64,000 nucleotides of DNA from Tillus elongatus (GCA_964006375.1 OZ023267.1:82648906-82712905), one strand, 5' to 3'; counted from the stretch's first letter, positions 23,563 through 36,880 are shown. Notes: generated from the sequence alone by a model not told the origin. Made by a program: numbers and translations.

Positions 23563-24049
23563 CCTGGGTCAGAAACGAACACAGCGTGTACTGGGCAGAC
23601 TGTCCAGGGCTCAGACATGGGAAGTCAGTAATTGAGGAACCCAGTTCAAAGAGAGCTGTTGAGCTGCTAAATCTTAGCAGAGGACAGCTCAGGAACATAA
23701 CAGGACACTTGACTGGACACATGGTCGTCAAGAAACACCTGCATAACATGGGGCGGTTCGATGGGGACCTGGCATGCAGACTCTGCGGCGAGAGGGAGGA
23801 ATCAGCCCAGCACATCTTGTGAGAGTGTAGAGCTCTGGACCGCAAAAGACAACTGATTGACATACGGTCAGCCTAGACCGGAGACAGAGCAATATAAAAC
23901 TTCACCCTACCAATTGCTGTGCAAACTAGTTCAAGGCACCGTGATTTTGGAATGGGTGGAGTAGAAAAGACAAAGGGCATGCACAATAAGCCAAAGGCTG
24001 CGGTGCTATCGGTCGGTAAAGAGGCGGGCGAGCCCTAAGCGAGAAAAAA
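23563..24049 (+). mobile_element. LINE-A fragment (copy 4), 5' truncated, with oligo-A end
   Basis: Encodes the C-terminus of the LINE-A Pol: SVYWADCPGLRHGKSVI, AVELLNLSRGQLRNITGHLT, CRLCGEREESAQHIL, then a TGA where the other copies have a Cys codon, and ETEQYKT to the terminal LEWVE and stop. The 3' UTR resembles one tail unit of copy 1 and ends in seven A. Flanked by 96 bp direct duplications of the host transposon. The size (487 bp) shows strong 5' truncation, usual for target-primed reverse transcription. Confidence 0.85.
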
Positions 24050-24145
24050 ATGACATGATTTCCAACTATTCCTGTCCAAACTTTAACCTTTCAGGGTATT
24101 ACGTATGTTCTTCTCTTATTCAGTGTGAAGTTTCTTTAGACCAGT
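24050..24145. repeat. 96 bp target-site duplication, right copy
   Basis: Directly follows the oligo-A of the LINE-A fragment and matches 23467-23562. Confidence 0.85.
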
Positions 24146-24912
24146 AACGACAATTTTGACGATTAGCATGGCCGTGAAGTGTAAAACTGCACGCGTCAGA
24201 AAACAGAACATGTTCTAGTTGAATAACATTGTTATCTAACACTTCCATCATTTGTTCATAAAAAGACTTTCTTCAATCAAAATCGTCTTCCATGAGCTCC
24301 TGAATTTGCATCAATCTATAGGGATGTATTCCATTTTCTTTTAATATCGAATAATCAGTGAATGGCTAACATCCAATGTTGTGCTGCTTGTATGTATGTT
24401 GTCCTCAAATTCAAGCATTACAGCCAAGTTGCTATCATTACTCGGTACATTAGAAGGTTTTTTGTATCTGCCTTACATGTCCAAGCTCGCGAAATTGCTT
24501 TTTAATTTTACTAATTATTATCCCTTGGGATATAAGCGACAAATCGGGATTTTTTTGAAATACGCGAATTGTTATTTCTGTTAAATAAACCATGCTTCTG
24601 AAATGCAGTTAACAACTGACAACTACTGTCATGCGGTTACAATCACACAGCAAGCTTCTAAGGCGTTTTAAACAAAACTAACATTGCCAACTATCAAAAC
24701 TGTTGATAACCTTTTATGAAGTCTTTTAAATTGATAACGTGCAAAATGACACCGAAATTGTTTTTATTTGCTTTTTCATTATCAAGAACGAAACGAAAAA
24801 TTAATTTTTTAATGTGTTGTAGCGAAGTTGGTTGTCAATCAAATAACTTTCTTTTTTTATTGTTAATTTTTGCATTAAGTTTTACAACCATAGCATTTTT
24901 GAATAGAGAATG

Positions 24913-25517
24913 AGTGATCGTTCAAATGAGGTATCACAAGCCCTTACTTCCTATTTGAAAATTTGGGAGTTGCACTGTCACTCGAATGGGGCTGAATGTA
25001 GTAGGGGTGAACTTTTCACGTTGCCGGATGTCATTTTTGATCTAAAATTGACGTGCTTCGGGATTTTTTATAAATATGCACAATAATTGAGATACTGAAT
25101 TTATTCAATTTGGCTGTTCCACACTGTTGTTGTTGCATGTTTAGCTTCACTGCATTAGTCAAGTTAAAAAGCGGACACAGGCAGTGGAAAGCTCATCCAA
25201 CAAAAGATTATTGTGCACATCTTATTGAAGTTGGGTAGGCATTGTCTTCATTTTCTCACACACATACACAACGATCATTACGCATGCAAGTTGAATTATA
25301 AATTAGATGAACAACAATGAGCAAAACGGAAATAAAGTTTATAATAATCGCGCATATAACCATGGTTTGTCTAACCATCATTATGTAGAAGCTGTGGGTT
25401 TATTACATCCTGGTATTGTTACCTATGTTAATTGGACTCAAAATAAGTATTTTTATATTAAATACAGATATTGTAAAAAATGGGCAACATAACATGATTA
25501 CCAATTCTTGATATGGC
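24913..25517. other. AT-rich stretch without recognised content
   Basis: No coding or repeat signal recognised apart from short chance ORFs. Confidence 0.4.
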
Positions 25518-26103
25518 GCAAAATAGTGCTGCAAATTGCATCATAACTTCCACATAGCTGTAATAAGGTACACTCCTCAAAAAGACATTCTCATGAAATG
25601 AATTCAAGGACCATGACTTGACTACAGAAAAAATATTCGTATTCCTGTGCCCATGAACTTCTGAAACGTTATATTACTCGAGTTTTAACGAAAAAATTAC
25701 AATGTTCACCAAATCACCCCTCTACCCCCTGAAGCGATCTTACCCAAAAACAATTCGAAGAGTTACTTTGTCGGGTGCTAACTGGATGCCAAATTTGAAG
25801 ATGATACAGACCGACAGACAACAAACATTTTTGTTCCAGAATCAAGTTTTCTATGTTTTGAGACTTTTGGCGCCGTTTTAGCAACAAAAAAAATCGAAAT
25901 TTTTGTCAATATTCCACCCCCAACACATTCAACCCCTAATTTAAGTTCAGCCGAGAATACCAGTGTCAATTTTCACCAAATGACCCCCGATTCATCCCCT
26001 ACCCCCTAAAGCGATTTTACCCAAAAACAATCCCAACCGTTCGTTTGCATACCAAATTTTAAGTCAATAGACCGACTGACAAAAAAAATTCGTTCCCAAA
26101 TCA
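25518..26103. repeat. Dispersed repeat, also at 31625-32350
   Basis: The block with CATAACTTCCACATAGCTGT and the later phrase GCGATCTTACCCAAAAACAA occurs at both sites. Within each site the phrase with ACCCAAAAACAAT appears twice. Non-coding; family unknown. Confidence 0.7.
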
Positions 26104-27145
<1,042 letters not shown>

Positions 27146-27460
27146 TCGGGACGCAGCAAGTGCGTTATGGTAGCGAATTTTTATTAAATACTTCAAATTT
27201 GAATAGCTCAATTTGCTATTAACCTATAAGGTTGACCAAGAAACGAGTTTTTCCGGGAACACTTTAAGTTTACTTTTGGAAATTTTTGTACATTTTCACA
27301 CAATAAAGTTATTTTTATGAAACATGGCACATTGTTTTTACTATATAGGTTATACTGGTAACCAAAATTGATGCCTGCTTTCTTAAAAAGGAAACACATA
27401 TTTGCAATTAAAAACATTTTTATGAAAATTCACTACCATAACGCACTTGCTGCGTCCAGA
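27146..27460. repeat. TIR-M module with inverted ends (3' part of copy B)
   Basis: Left end GGGACGCAGCAAGTGCGTTA and right end AACGCACTTGCTGCGTCC are inverted repeats that extend through TATGGTAG to about 35 bp. About 315 bp, no coding potential. Also found free of the HM body at 28771 and 30131. Confidence 0.8.
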
Positions 27461-27783
27461 GTTTTTTTATATATGTTTAGATACTTTTTACGACGTTTAA
27501 GCGAAAAAAAATTTTGAAATCCGATGCGATACTTCCACACGTTGTGGCGATGTGGAAGTAATTTGCTATTGACAAGGTCAACACAGTTAGACAACGAATC
27601 TACTAAAACAAATCTGCACAGAAAGGGACTGTCATAGTCAACAGCCTCTAATCAAATGTCAAAACTTTATGAAAATATCACTATCATCTTCAGGAAAAAA
27701 ATTAGCATATTCCTCAATTGATTGATTGATAAGATTTTACCACTCTTAACTTTTTTACATTAGTTGAAATCATAAACAAAAAT

Positions 27784-28130
27784 GTCTGGACGCAGCAAGT
27801 GCACAAATGCATTATGGTAGCGAATTTTCATAGAAATTATATTTATCTTAAAATAGTTAAAACAATTGTCAAATTTAAAAGGATAAATAAGAAAATGAAA
27901 TAAAACTTTGTCATAAACAAACTTGTATGTATTGTGCCCTCGTTTAGCCTCTTATTTTCTGTCAACCTAGAAAATTTAATTTTGGTATGCAATACAACCT
28001 TTAGAGGCAACATGTATACCACATTTCATTAAACCAGCTTCATGTTTTCGGAGATATAATTTTTTTTACTGGGGATTTTACGAGATTATTATGTAAATTT
28101 GCTACCATAACGAACTCGTTACATCTATAC
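27784..28130. repeat. Diverged TIR-M element
   Basis: Left end TCTGGACGCAGCAAGTGC, then TATGGTAGCGAATTTTCAT after a short insertion. The right end CTACCATAACGAACTCG is mutated relative to the consensus. Confidence 0.55.
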
Positions 28131-28142
28131 TTTAACGACTGG

Positions 28143-28143
<1 letters not shown>

Positions 28144-28224
<81 letters not shown>
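28144..28224. repeat. (TA)n microsatellite
   Basis: About 80 bp TA, adjacent to a diverged HM-family piece. Confidence 0.95.
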
Positions 28225-28226
<2 letters not shown>

Positions 28227-28249
28227 TTTATACGTTCTTTATAATTTAA

Positions 28250-28640
28250 GTTGCTGCCGAAACATTGTAGAAAGGGTCTATTTCAAATTAACTTTCCGCA
28301 AAATAACCCGCATTCCTGTCGGAATCTTTGTTTAAAAATCACCAATTGTGTCATTTCAAATCGCCACTCTGGCGTTTTTAGAAGAAAACCTATGAAATTT
28401 TGTTTGTACTTCTTGACCGTTGATTTTTTTTAGAAACGTAAAACTTGCGATCTGAAACGTCAAAGTTAGTGATTTTTAATCAAGCATTCTAAAACGAAGG
28501 CGGGTTTTAGACAATAAACATTGCAAGAAATGTGCTTAACACCGTCTTACATTTCTGTCTCAACAGCTGTTGTTCACTTGATTAAAATATTTGCAAAAAA
28601 ATTATTTCAAATAGACCCTCACTGCGATTTTATAACAGCA
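28250..28640 (-). repeat. Diverged HM-family fragment
   Basis: Shares GGGTCTATTTCAAATT-type sequence and CGTCAAAGTTAG/CGTTTT blocks with 4670-4860 and, inverted, with 26640-26870. Heavily mutated. Confidence 0.45.
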
Positions 28641-28770
28641 GTTCAAATTATATAGTTTTTGATTTGAATGTGTTATAATCTTTTATCTAACAAAATAAAT
28701 GTGAAACAATTCCTCTCTTTAGCGAATAAATCGATTAGCCGCCAAACTATATACAACTGCTAGTAATAGT

Positions 28771-28951
28771 TCGGATGCAGCAAGTGCGTTATGGTAGCGC
28801 ATTTTCATCAATCAATATAATTCAACTCTGGTATGTACCAAAAACTGTATGAAGGCAATACCTCTACCGAATTTTTAATCAAATTTATTGCTTTCAGAGA
28901 TACATTTTTTTAATGAAAATTCGCTGCTATAACGTACTTGCTGCATCCAGA
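28771..28951. repeat. Short TIR-M element (181 bp)
   Basis: Left TCGGATGCAGCAAGTGCGTT, right AACGTACTTGCTGCATCCAG; the arms go on through TATGGTAGCG and complement. Internal deletion relative to the 310 bp form. Confidence 0.75.
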
Positions 28952-30130
28952 CTTTTTTAATTTTCGTAAGATTTTGGACAATGAACTAAAATCACAGCAT
29001 AATTGTTTCTTATGCTATGCTAAAACGCTCGAACGCAGTTAGTTTTACATTCTAATAATTACCCACCTAGAAACATAAATTTTGTCACCTAGATAAGTAA
29101 GATGAAGGCAACGTGCGTACCAACTTCATTAAAAGATAGGTCGAGTTCCTTATGTAGCGTACGGCACATAAGACATTTTTTTTGCAAGTCGGGGTCGCTA
29201 TTGTAATCGATTGTTACTATTAAAAAAAAATACTTCATTAAAATGCTTTATTGTTTACGGAGATGCAACATTTATTAAAGAAAGATTATTTTTTCCCGAG
29301 CAGATAAAATTTTAACTGGCACTTAATGTGGATATTCTGCAGACTCTAATGTGCACCCATTTGAAGATTGTTTTTAAATGTTCGGAATTCGTGATCTCTA
29401 TTAAGACATTTTTAACTTTAATTCCAATACAACAAAGAAGGGTTTTATGCCAGAAAGAATAACAATTTAAAAAAAAAAGGATTAAAAAGAAAACGGACTA
29501 AAAAAACCAATAGTTTTGTGAAACATACTGATCCGACCAAGACAATTAAAAAAATAATAATAATAAATAAATAAAAGTAATACTGCTGATGTAAAGTGTA
29601 GGGAAAATGCGCGAATGGCACACTGCCGTAGCCACGTAGAAAAACACTTTAATTCGCTAGAAAAGAGATGGGAATTGTAACTGTAATAATATTAGGAACC
29701 GTTCAACTTAAAATAATATAATTTTTAATGCAAGCGCTACACACAAATCCACATCAAATTTTTATAATACTGTATAAAATTAGACATCTTAACATCATCT
29801 GTGTGACACTTGACAATTTTCACTTCTCTTTAAACCCTACGATTATAGAACAACTGCAAGGCAGATATAGCAACAGCTTAATGTTGTCTTAAACGTAAAA
29901 TCGAAAAATAAGCATTTGATGATGAAAATTGTCTATTAAATCTGGAATTTTAAATTATTATGTGGAAAGATAAACAGGGAAAACGGAAACAACTACCAGC
30001 AATTTTAATGTTAAAAATAAGTATTTGATGATGAAAATTGTCTCTATTACATCTGGGAATTTAAACGTCTTATGTGGAATGAGAAATAGGGGAAAACGGG
30101 CAGGAACTGCCAGCATAATTTTTAAAAAAA
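28952..30130. other. AT-rich stretch, no recognised genes
   Basis: Contains a direct repeat of the phrase TTGATGATGAAAATTGTCT (29916, 30026) with following TCTGG/ATTTTAAA, but nothing assignable. Confidence 0.4.
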
Positions 30131-30441
30131 GTCTGGACGCAGCAAGTGCGTTATGGTAGTGAATTTTCATTAAAACGTTTTTAATAACAAATATGTCTCT
30201 TTTTAAAGATAACAGGCATGAAATTTGGTTACCAGTATAACCTATACAGTAGAAACAATGTACCATATTTCATCAAAATTACTTTATTGTTTGAAAATGT
30301 ACAAACATTTTCCGAAAATAAACTTAAAATGTTCCCGCAAAATTGTTCCTGGCCAACGAACTTTAGGTTAATAGCAAATTGAGCCATTGAAATTTGAAAC
30401 TTCAATGAAAATTCGCTACCATAAGCACTTGCTGCGTCCAG
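30131..30441. repeat. TIR-M element, free-standing (311 bp)
   Basis: Left GTCTGGACGCAGCAAGTGCG and right CACTTGCTGCGTCCAG, arms about 38 bp. The interior holds sequence also seen inside copies B and E (GGTTACCAGTATAACCTATA or its complement). A good reference copy for the family; non-coding. Confidence 0.8.
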
Positions 30442-30454
30442 TATAAATTGAAAT

Positions 30455-30550
30455 CGGTTACAGAAAAGAACAAGCAATTGTGAAGCCACGGGAAAGTCTA
30501 CGGCTGTATTAAGTATGGAACGGTTCCACTAAGTTAGGGCAATAACAAAC
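30455..30550. repeat. Short dispersed repeat, also at 32695 and 33130
   Basis: Common frame: AATCGGTTACAGA near the start, GTATGGAACGGTT-like centre, and AGTTAGGGCAATAACAAC-like end. Three diverged copies of about 95-105 bp in the window. Confidence 0.55.
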
Positions 30551-31049
30551 AACCAGATGTGCTATTCAAATTGACTTAAGTCTTGAAAGTTTTCATCTCG
30601 TCCTAATTGAATTTGTCATACAAAAACTCACTAAAAATTAATCGGAATTACACAATCTGATCAGATAACGGTAAAATGAAATAAAAGACTAAAAAAATCA
30701 AACAAAAAATCACTAACTGGGATTAGAACGCGTGTTATATGAGTCCATTATTAAATTTACTCTGCTCCCTCCACCGCTCGGCCATTCTCGAGATGACAGT
30801 TCTATGTACTAACAGGTATATACCCTATACAATTTTTGTTTAAAATGAAGCGTATTTTTAACTCACAAAGCGCTAATGCGTACTAATATACGACTACCAG
30901 AATTATCAATTTTGACGTTTCAACTTTTTTTAAATCAGAGGCTTGTAATTTTTTTGTATTACCCTAGAGATATGAATTTTGGTACAGAGGGTACTATTTT
31001 ATGACAGAAACCAGCGTACCAAATTTGGTTACCATAGCTTTTTAATTTT
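30551..31049. other. Unrecognised AT-rich stretch
   Basis: Nothing assignable by eye. Confidence 0.35.
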
Positions 31050-31197
31050 CGGAGATATGAATTATTATATTATATGAAAAATTCCTGGAAAACCTTGTCC
31101 GATTTTCCTGGCTAACCAACTTATCCAAGCCATCTACAAAGGAAAGGTACTCACCGAATTTGATCAAAATCGGCCCATTATTTTCTTCGTTATCGGT

Positions 31198-31291
<94 letters not shown>

Positions 31292-31446
31292 TTATGTATA
31301 CATATACATAAACACATATAAATTGAAGCTGACCCCCGGATATGTGTTTTAGGGGGCCTAATTAGAGCTCATTCACAGAAATTTTTTCAAAATTCAAAAG
31401 TTGGGATCTTCTCATTAGCGAATTTTTTTTAAAGAAAATTCACTAA
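31050..31446 (-). repeat. HM-family element, copy D (inverted, partial)
   Basis: On the minus strand: the palindromic end (31415-31446), the left block, (TA)n at 31199-31285, then the right block starting with the CACCGATAAC phrase. The copy stops about 150 bp into the right block. Confidence 0.7.
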
Positions 31447-31624
31447 CAATATTTCATTCGCCACATTAAAAAATGATACCTTAAATATTACATTAAACTA
31501 AGAAAACTTACTGCATGTAACTAACTTTTCCTGTATAGCATTTCTGGCAAAGTTGTATTTTTTCTAGAGTTATATCAGACAAGAATTGCAGACTCCGTAC
31601 TAAGATAATTTAAATTCTTAGCGT

Positions 31625-32350
31625 GTACAAAAATAGTGCTGTAAATTGAATCATAACTTCCACATAGCTGTGATAATTTATTCTCTTCAGAAAGACATTC
31701 TCACGGAATGAATTTAGGGCCCATGACTTGACCACAAAGAAAATATTTGTATTCCTGTACCCATACACTTTTGAAACGTTGTATTACTCGGGTTTTATTG
31801 AAAAAATATCAATTTTCACCAAATTACCCCTTATTTATTCCCTACCCCCTGAAGCGATCTTACCCAAAAACAATGCAAAGCGTTCCTTTGTCGGGTGCTA
31901 ACTGGATACCACATTTTAAGATGCTATCTCAATTCGTTTGAAAGTCATTGTGCCTATTAACAGACAGACGTACATGCTGACAGACCGACAGAAAAAATAA
32001 TTTCGTTCCAGAATCAAGTCTCTATGTTTTAGGACTTTTTATGCCGTTTTAGCAACAAAAAAATTCTAAATTTTTGTCAACAATATTCCACGCCCACACA
32101 TACAACATATACTTTCATTTCAGCACAGAATACCAGATGTTTGATGAAATTAAAAGTTTTCTAATAAATAAATAAACCGTAAAACGTTATATTACTAGTT
32201 TTAACGAAAAAAGTATTTGTGTCCATTTTCATCAAATCACCCCCCATTCATCCTCTACCCCCTAAAGCGATTTTACCCAAAAACAATCCGAACCGCTCGT
32301 TTGTCGAGTGATAACTGTATATCAAATTTGAAGACGATATCTCAATTCTT
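31625..32350. repeat. Dispersed repeat, second copy of the 25518-26103 family
   Basis: Shares CATAACTTCCACATAGCTGT and GCGATCTTACCCAAAAACAA with the first copy, and repeats the latter phrase internally at about 32270. About 85-90 percent similar by eye. Confidence 0.7.
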
Positions 32351-32694
32351 TCTAAAGGTATCGTGGCTACAGACATACAGGCGATCCTTAAGTAGACGGG
32401 TCCCGTCCATGCATCGCGAGAGCGACAATGCCGAACGGTGCTTATGGCTCTAGGGTCCTGCCTGACCTGACCTTCCTGACTTACAGGCCGCATTAACCTA
32501 CTTACCAAATGTGGTTACCATGGCTTCTTTATTTTCGAAGATGAATTTTTTCCGGAGGAAAACCTGGATATAGGTATGACGGTATATAAGTATCAAAACT
32601 ACCTTTGTCAAATGTACTTAGCCATGAAAGAGACAAGTTTGTCTTGGCTGGTTTTCACCGAAATTTATTTCTTCTGTCTGATGATGCGCTAAAA

Positions 32695-32785
32695 GGGGAA
32701 ACCGGTTACAGAGAGGAAAACGAACCCAGCATCTAGGTCTTATTTAGTATGAAACGGTTTCACCCAGTTAGGGAAACAACAATAC
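32695..32785. repeat. Short dispersed repeat (copy 2)
   Basis: GGGGAAACCGGTTACAGAGA start and AGTTAGGGAAACAACAA end, matching 30455-30550 and 33130-33235. Confidence 0.55.
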
Positions 32786-33129
32786 ATTTCTGACTCCCTT
32801 TGATCCAATGTGAATATGCTGCCAAAATTGCAAGAAGATTTTACCTTGCACCAATGATCACTAGGACACATCCTCAAAAGGAGATTTTTCAACTAAAAAA
32901 TTCTCAACCTCATTTTATTAAAAATCTTTTCTAAACTATGTTAACTAACACGCACCATGATGGAAGGTAAGCCACTATGAATTCACAATACTTTAAATAG
33001 GTAGTGCAAACTTCCATTGATTACCGGCTAAATACAGATGGAGGCTTGTTGTTTCACAAGTGTTTGTTTTTTTGTAACCGGTTTCGCCCTTTTAAGAATC
33101 GTCAGACAGGAAAAAATTAGAAGGGCGAA

Positions 33130-33235
33130 ATCAGTTACAGAGAAGAAACCAACACTTATGAACCCAGAGAAGAAGTCTCTACATCAGTATTCTGTAAGGA
33201 ATGGTTTTACCAAGTAAGGTCAACAACAATTAATA
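33130..33235. repeat. Short dispersed repeat (copy 3)
   Basis: CGAAATCAGTTACAGAGA start, CAAGTAAGGTCAACAACA end. Just upstream (33075-33100) a CCGGTTTCGCCCTTTTAAGA phrase forms an inverted partner. Confidence 0.5.
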
Positions 33236-35259
33236 GATTACAGGCACCAAAAATGTTAATAAACTTATGGTATCTTGTGGGGCTCTAAAGACATTACCAA
33301 ACTTACTATGAGACAGCCTAGAAAAAAAAAACCCTGAAAGTAAACATGCTAAAGGTGACAGGGTCTACTTAATAAATTAGTTTGTGCCTTCCCAAATCAA
33401 AACTAAAGTAAGTTAGCAAATTAAATAAATACACTTCTCACCTTCCTTAGATTTTACTTCAACTAGAGTGCCTATACTCATACTCAATATATCCAGTAGC
33501 ATTATGCATCATAAATGCATTACTTGCAACCAGACCACAGCTAGTTGCCGCCGGAAATAATATACGAAGGACATAACAATATAAAAGAATAATGAAACAA
33601 AATAAAGCCAAGTAATAGGCCACTAATAAAAGATACACATTCAAGCCTTACTCTTGTCACAGATTACTGCCTACCCGTATAATATAACCCTGGACGTAAA
33701 AATCCAATACACAAACAAGCAAAGCTCTTTAAAAACAGAACAGTTTGGTGTAACAGGACGTAAAAAAGTAATGTATTGCAATACTTACACCTTCGCTCTG
33801 AGATGACCGTTTTTGACGAGGCACACAGAATAACGTCACTTTAAAGCCTTTATCTAACTTTTCTTGCGATGAAAACACTCAGTTATAAATTCCTGGGACA
33901 GTCATTAAATTGCAAACATTTCTTACATGTGCATCTGTAATATAACTGTAATGAACACTCCCAATATAAACAAATAACACAATTAACCAAACAAAAACGG
34001 CAGTCACACTTCTCGACAAAACATAACAAAACTAAAAAATTAAATAGCAAACTCTGTGACTGACACAAAACACAAAACGCGAACAAAGATGCAAAATGCG
34101 ACTGCGTAATGAACACACTCTTGCCTTACAGTTTTGTATTTATCCCCTCCACATTTCTAGAGGCTAGTAGATGCGCTTCTGCCACTTTATGATAAATTTC
34201 CTAGGGATATATTTTAAAAGTTTGCCATCCGATTTAGGAGCTTTATTGGAAGCAATGGTTAATGTACACATTTCTTAACAGGGTCAAACATTTTTGCCGC
34301 CCGTTTATACAAAAAAAAGTAAATTTGCAGATAACCACAGTTTTAAATAAAACGACTGCTAATCAAGTTTGGTATGTTACATCTACGCTGACACTATTCT
34401 TACCTTTGATTCTCTCGTCTTGGCTGAGTTATTTGCATGTAAAGTTTTTCACACTTCTTGGACAATTTCGCAGTGCGGTCCTGTTCTGTGATACCCCTTC
34501 CCTCCCATACATGGACATCTGACGTAAACTGAACAATGGGAATCACTGGAATATTCCAGACCTGGCAGTTTGGGTTATTGGCTTGTATTTGTATCTTCTA
34601 TTACCATTTTACCATATCGCTTTTAGTAGGTTACGCATATCGTGGGCTTCTCAATCATTCATGTGTTCCAGGGCCTTGCTTCTGAAATTGTACATTGTTC
34701 ACCTTGTTTTCTTATTATGACCATTCTACGTAGTGTTACAGTATTTGGAGCGTGTGTGTGTCGCGAGTTGGTAATGCGTGAAATATTATCTGTTTCCTAC
34801 ATTGTTTTTGTAATGAGTAAAATGCGCTGTCTCAGGTTGTTTGCAGCCACGGGCCGGACCTACCTCATTTGCTTGAGATGAAAAAGGGGTTATATAACTT
34901 TACCGTTCTTTTAATGATATATTCTCTTTTAGCTGTACACAGTAGGGTAACATGGGTTTTCCTTCCCCTATTTCTCTTGGGACAAACGGGAGGGACTGCT
35001 TCGTCGTGGTGGTTTTTCTTCCCCTCTCCCACCCTGGTTGCATAAACCACAAGACAAATTTCTTGTGAGCAGCTCTCAAGAAACTTACGTGATCTGCGGC
35101 GAATAGGGGTGCTGTGCGGGGTAGGCAGGGTTTAAGGTGGCATAGCTTCATAATATGAAAAATGCACTTTTTCGAGGCCCGATTAAACTGTTTTCTTCGC
35201 ATTTTCTGTTCATATTTCCTTTTTATCTTCTACCCCGCCCGGCACCCCTATTCACTCCT
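33236..35259. other. Two kilobases without recognised genes
   Basis: Short ORFs on both strands have no recognisable motifs and none shows a splice or promoter context. The base composition around 34900-35250 is less AT-rich than its neighbours. Confidence 0.4.
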
Positions 35260-36063
35260 GGTCCTGTAACATCCTTGGGGGGTGTTAGCAAGAAATTTTT
35301 CTTGTGGTTGTCCATCCAAAGGAAGTTGCAAGTGTAAGCATGTTTCTGAAAAAAAATCAAAAAAGCCTTCGGGAGGTTGTCTGCAAGTGTACCGAAAAAA
35401 TAGAACGAAGGTGGTGATGGTGGGGTATCGGTAAATAAGACTTCGGAACCTACATTCCGTTGGCCACATACTTTTATTACTTTGAATATTCTACTACACG
35501 TACGCACCTTTGCAAATGCGCCTGGAAATTGAAAACATAATTAAGTGCTCCAGCATTCACTTTAGCTTAAAAACTATTAACATAACACCGTGTCTTTTTT
35601 TTTTCTTTTTTTTTTTTTTCTTTTAACTATACATACATACTTACATAATTACTTTTTTTTGGTCCCGTGACTTCCTTGGGAGGTGTTAACAAGAAATTTT
35701 TCTTGTGGTTGTCCATCCAAAGGAAGTTGCAAGTGTAAGCATGTTTCTGAAAAAAAAATCAAAAAAGCCTTCGGGAGGTTGTCTGCAAGTGTACCGAAAA
35801 AATAGAACGAAGGTGGTGATGGTGGGGTATCGGTAAATAAGACTTCGGAACTTACATTCCGTTGGCCACAGACTTTTATTACTTTGAATATTCTACTACA
35901 CGTACGCCACATTTGCAAATGCACCTGGAAATTGAAAACATAATTAAATACCCCAGCATTCACTTTAGCTTAAAAACTATTAACATAACACCGTGTCTTT
36001 GTTTTTCTTTTTTCTTTGTTTTCTTTTAACTATACATACATACTTACATAATTACTTTTTTTT
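35260..36063. repeat. Tandem duplication of a 402 bp unit
   Basis: Units 35260-35660 and 35661-36063 both start GGTCC, contain CTTGTGGTTGTCCATCCAAA, and end in a T-rich run followed by CATACATACTTACATAATTA. About 95 percent identical. A third start (GGTCTGG) follows at 36064 and diverges at once. Minus-strand ORFs in both units differ in frame length, so coding is unlikely. Confidence 0.9.
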
Positions 36064-36519
36064 GGTCTGGTGCAAACGCATACTTTTTCCAAACATGTTA
36101 CATGGGATAAACAGGAATACATTATGCGTCCAGAGGCCCGCCACGACGACTTAAGACACACTGACTGAGCCACGGTGAGAGGATGGGTTTACACACAAGA
36201 CTTAGAAACAAATGATTTCGTATCTAATATTTATCATAAATGTTTTCTTATCCCTATTATATAACATATGCATGAACGAACGCATATAAAGCAAATATTA
36301 TCTCTTTTTAGTCCTCATATTTGATAATAACAGCTGGAGGACTTTGACCATTTTCTGACCAATGCGGTGCTAGTGGTCAGTCGTTTCGCTTTTAAATTGA
36401 ATTTCGCTAACGTTTTTGACACGTACCGATACTTAGAATACTATAGTGTAAAATAAAAATCTGTTGTATAAAACGCAGCAAAGTAATTCGGAGGTAAAAG
36501 CGAGCGTTTTCTGACTGGG
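36064..36519. other. No recognised content
   Basis: AT-rich sequence between the tandem unit and the LINE fragment. Confidence 0.35.
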
Positions 36520-36880
36520 TCACTTTGCGATTAAAAATAAGTGGAGGTACTGACACTAAAATTTCTGAGAAGCATTGTCGATGATCTCCTATATTTCTCC
36601 TATCATTTAGAGAAGTTGGATTAATTGCTCTTACGAACCAGACAGCTCACTTTTGGGTATAATCTAAGGGAAAGAATGTTGTCTTTGTGGTAGTACCCCA
36701 GATATGAGAACAATACTTCAACTGTGGACGTATCTGTGATTTATGCAGCATAATAAGTTGATATGATGAAAACAAACTTCTAACCCGAAATAAAAACCCA
36801 GGCTTCTTTGCTGCCTTTGCAATATTAGGAACATGCAAATGCCAGCAAAGTGTAGCATTGCATACAAGATAAAAACATTT
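36520..36880 (-). pseudogene. Jockey/CR1-group LINE fragment (C-terminal Pol)
   Basis: The minus strand reads HLHVPNIAKAAKKPGFLFRV, SYQLIMLHKSQIRPQLKYCS and HIWGTTTK, the conserved region after the RT domain of Jockey-like elements. After a stop it continues RAINPTSLNDRRNIGDHRQ (the DRRxIGD motif). Short, 5' truncated and out of frame; the following part is too decayed to read. Confidence 0.65.

Larger units (their letters stand above)
23030..24420 (-). pseudogene. IS630-like transposase, split by a LINE insertion
   Basis: Upstream part (24146-24420): IHPYRLMQIQELMED, EQMMEVLDNN and VLFSDACSFTLHGHANRQNC. The usual SDE/SDEatF motif is altered to SDA. Downstream part (23030-23466): WFQQYGAPSHYH in place of the QDGAPxH motif, then TTPDLTLLDFLLRGYVKSMV, the SPDLTPLDFFLWG motif of this transposase group, and a helical C-terminus. 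First Asp partner and DG are both altered and frames are broken. A LINE-A fragment (23563-24049) with its duplicated target separates the parts. Confidence 0.65.
22840..24912. mobile_element. IS630/Tc1-mariner-like DNA transposon with long inverted ends
   Basis: Roughly 22840-22995 matches 24720-24912 in reverse complement: both contain GTGTTGTAGCGAAGTT and a CATTATCAAGA block, with moderate divergence. Between them is a transposase remnant on the minus strand. Subtracting the LINE insertion and one copy of its 96 bp duplication leaves about 1.5 kb, a usual size for this supergroup. Exact ends are approximate. Confidence 0.6.

Noticed and set aside
35223..35963. Two similar minus-strand ORFs in the 402 bp tandem units
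   Set aside because: Similarity follows from the DNA duplication; frames end differently and no protein motif is present.
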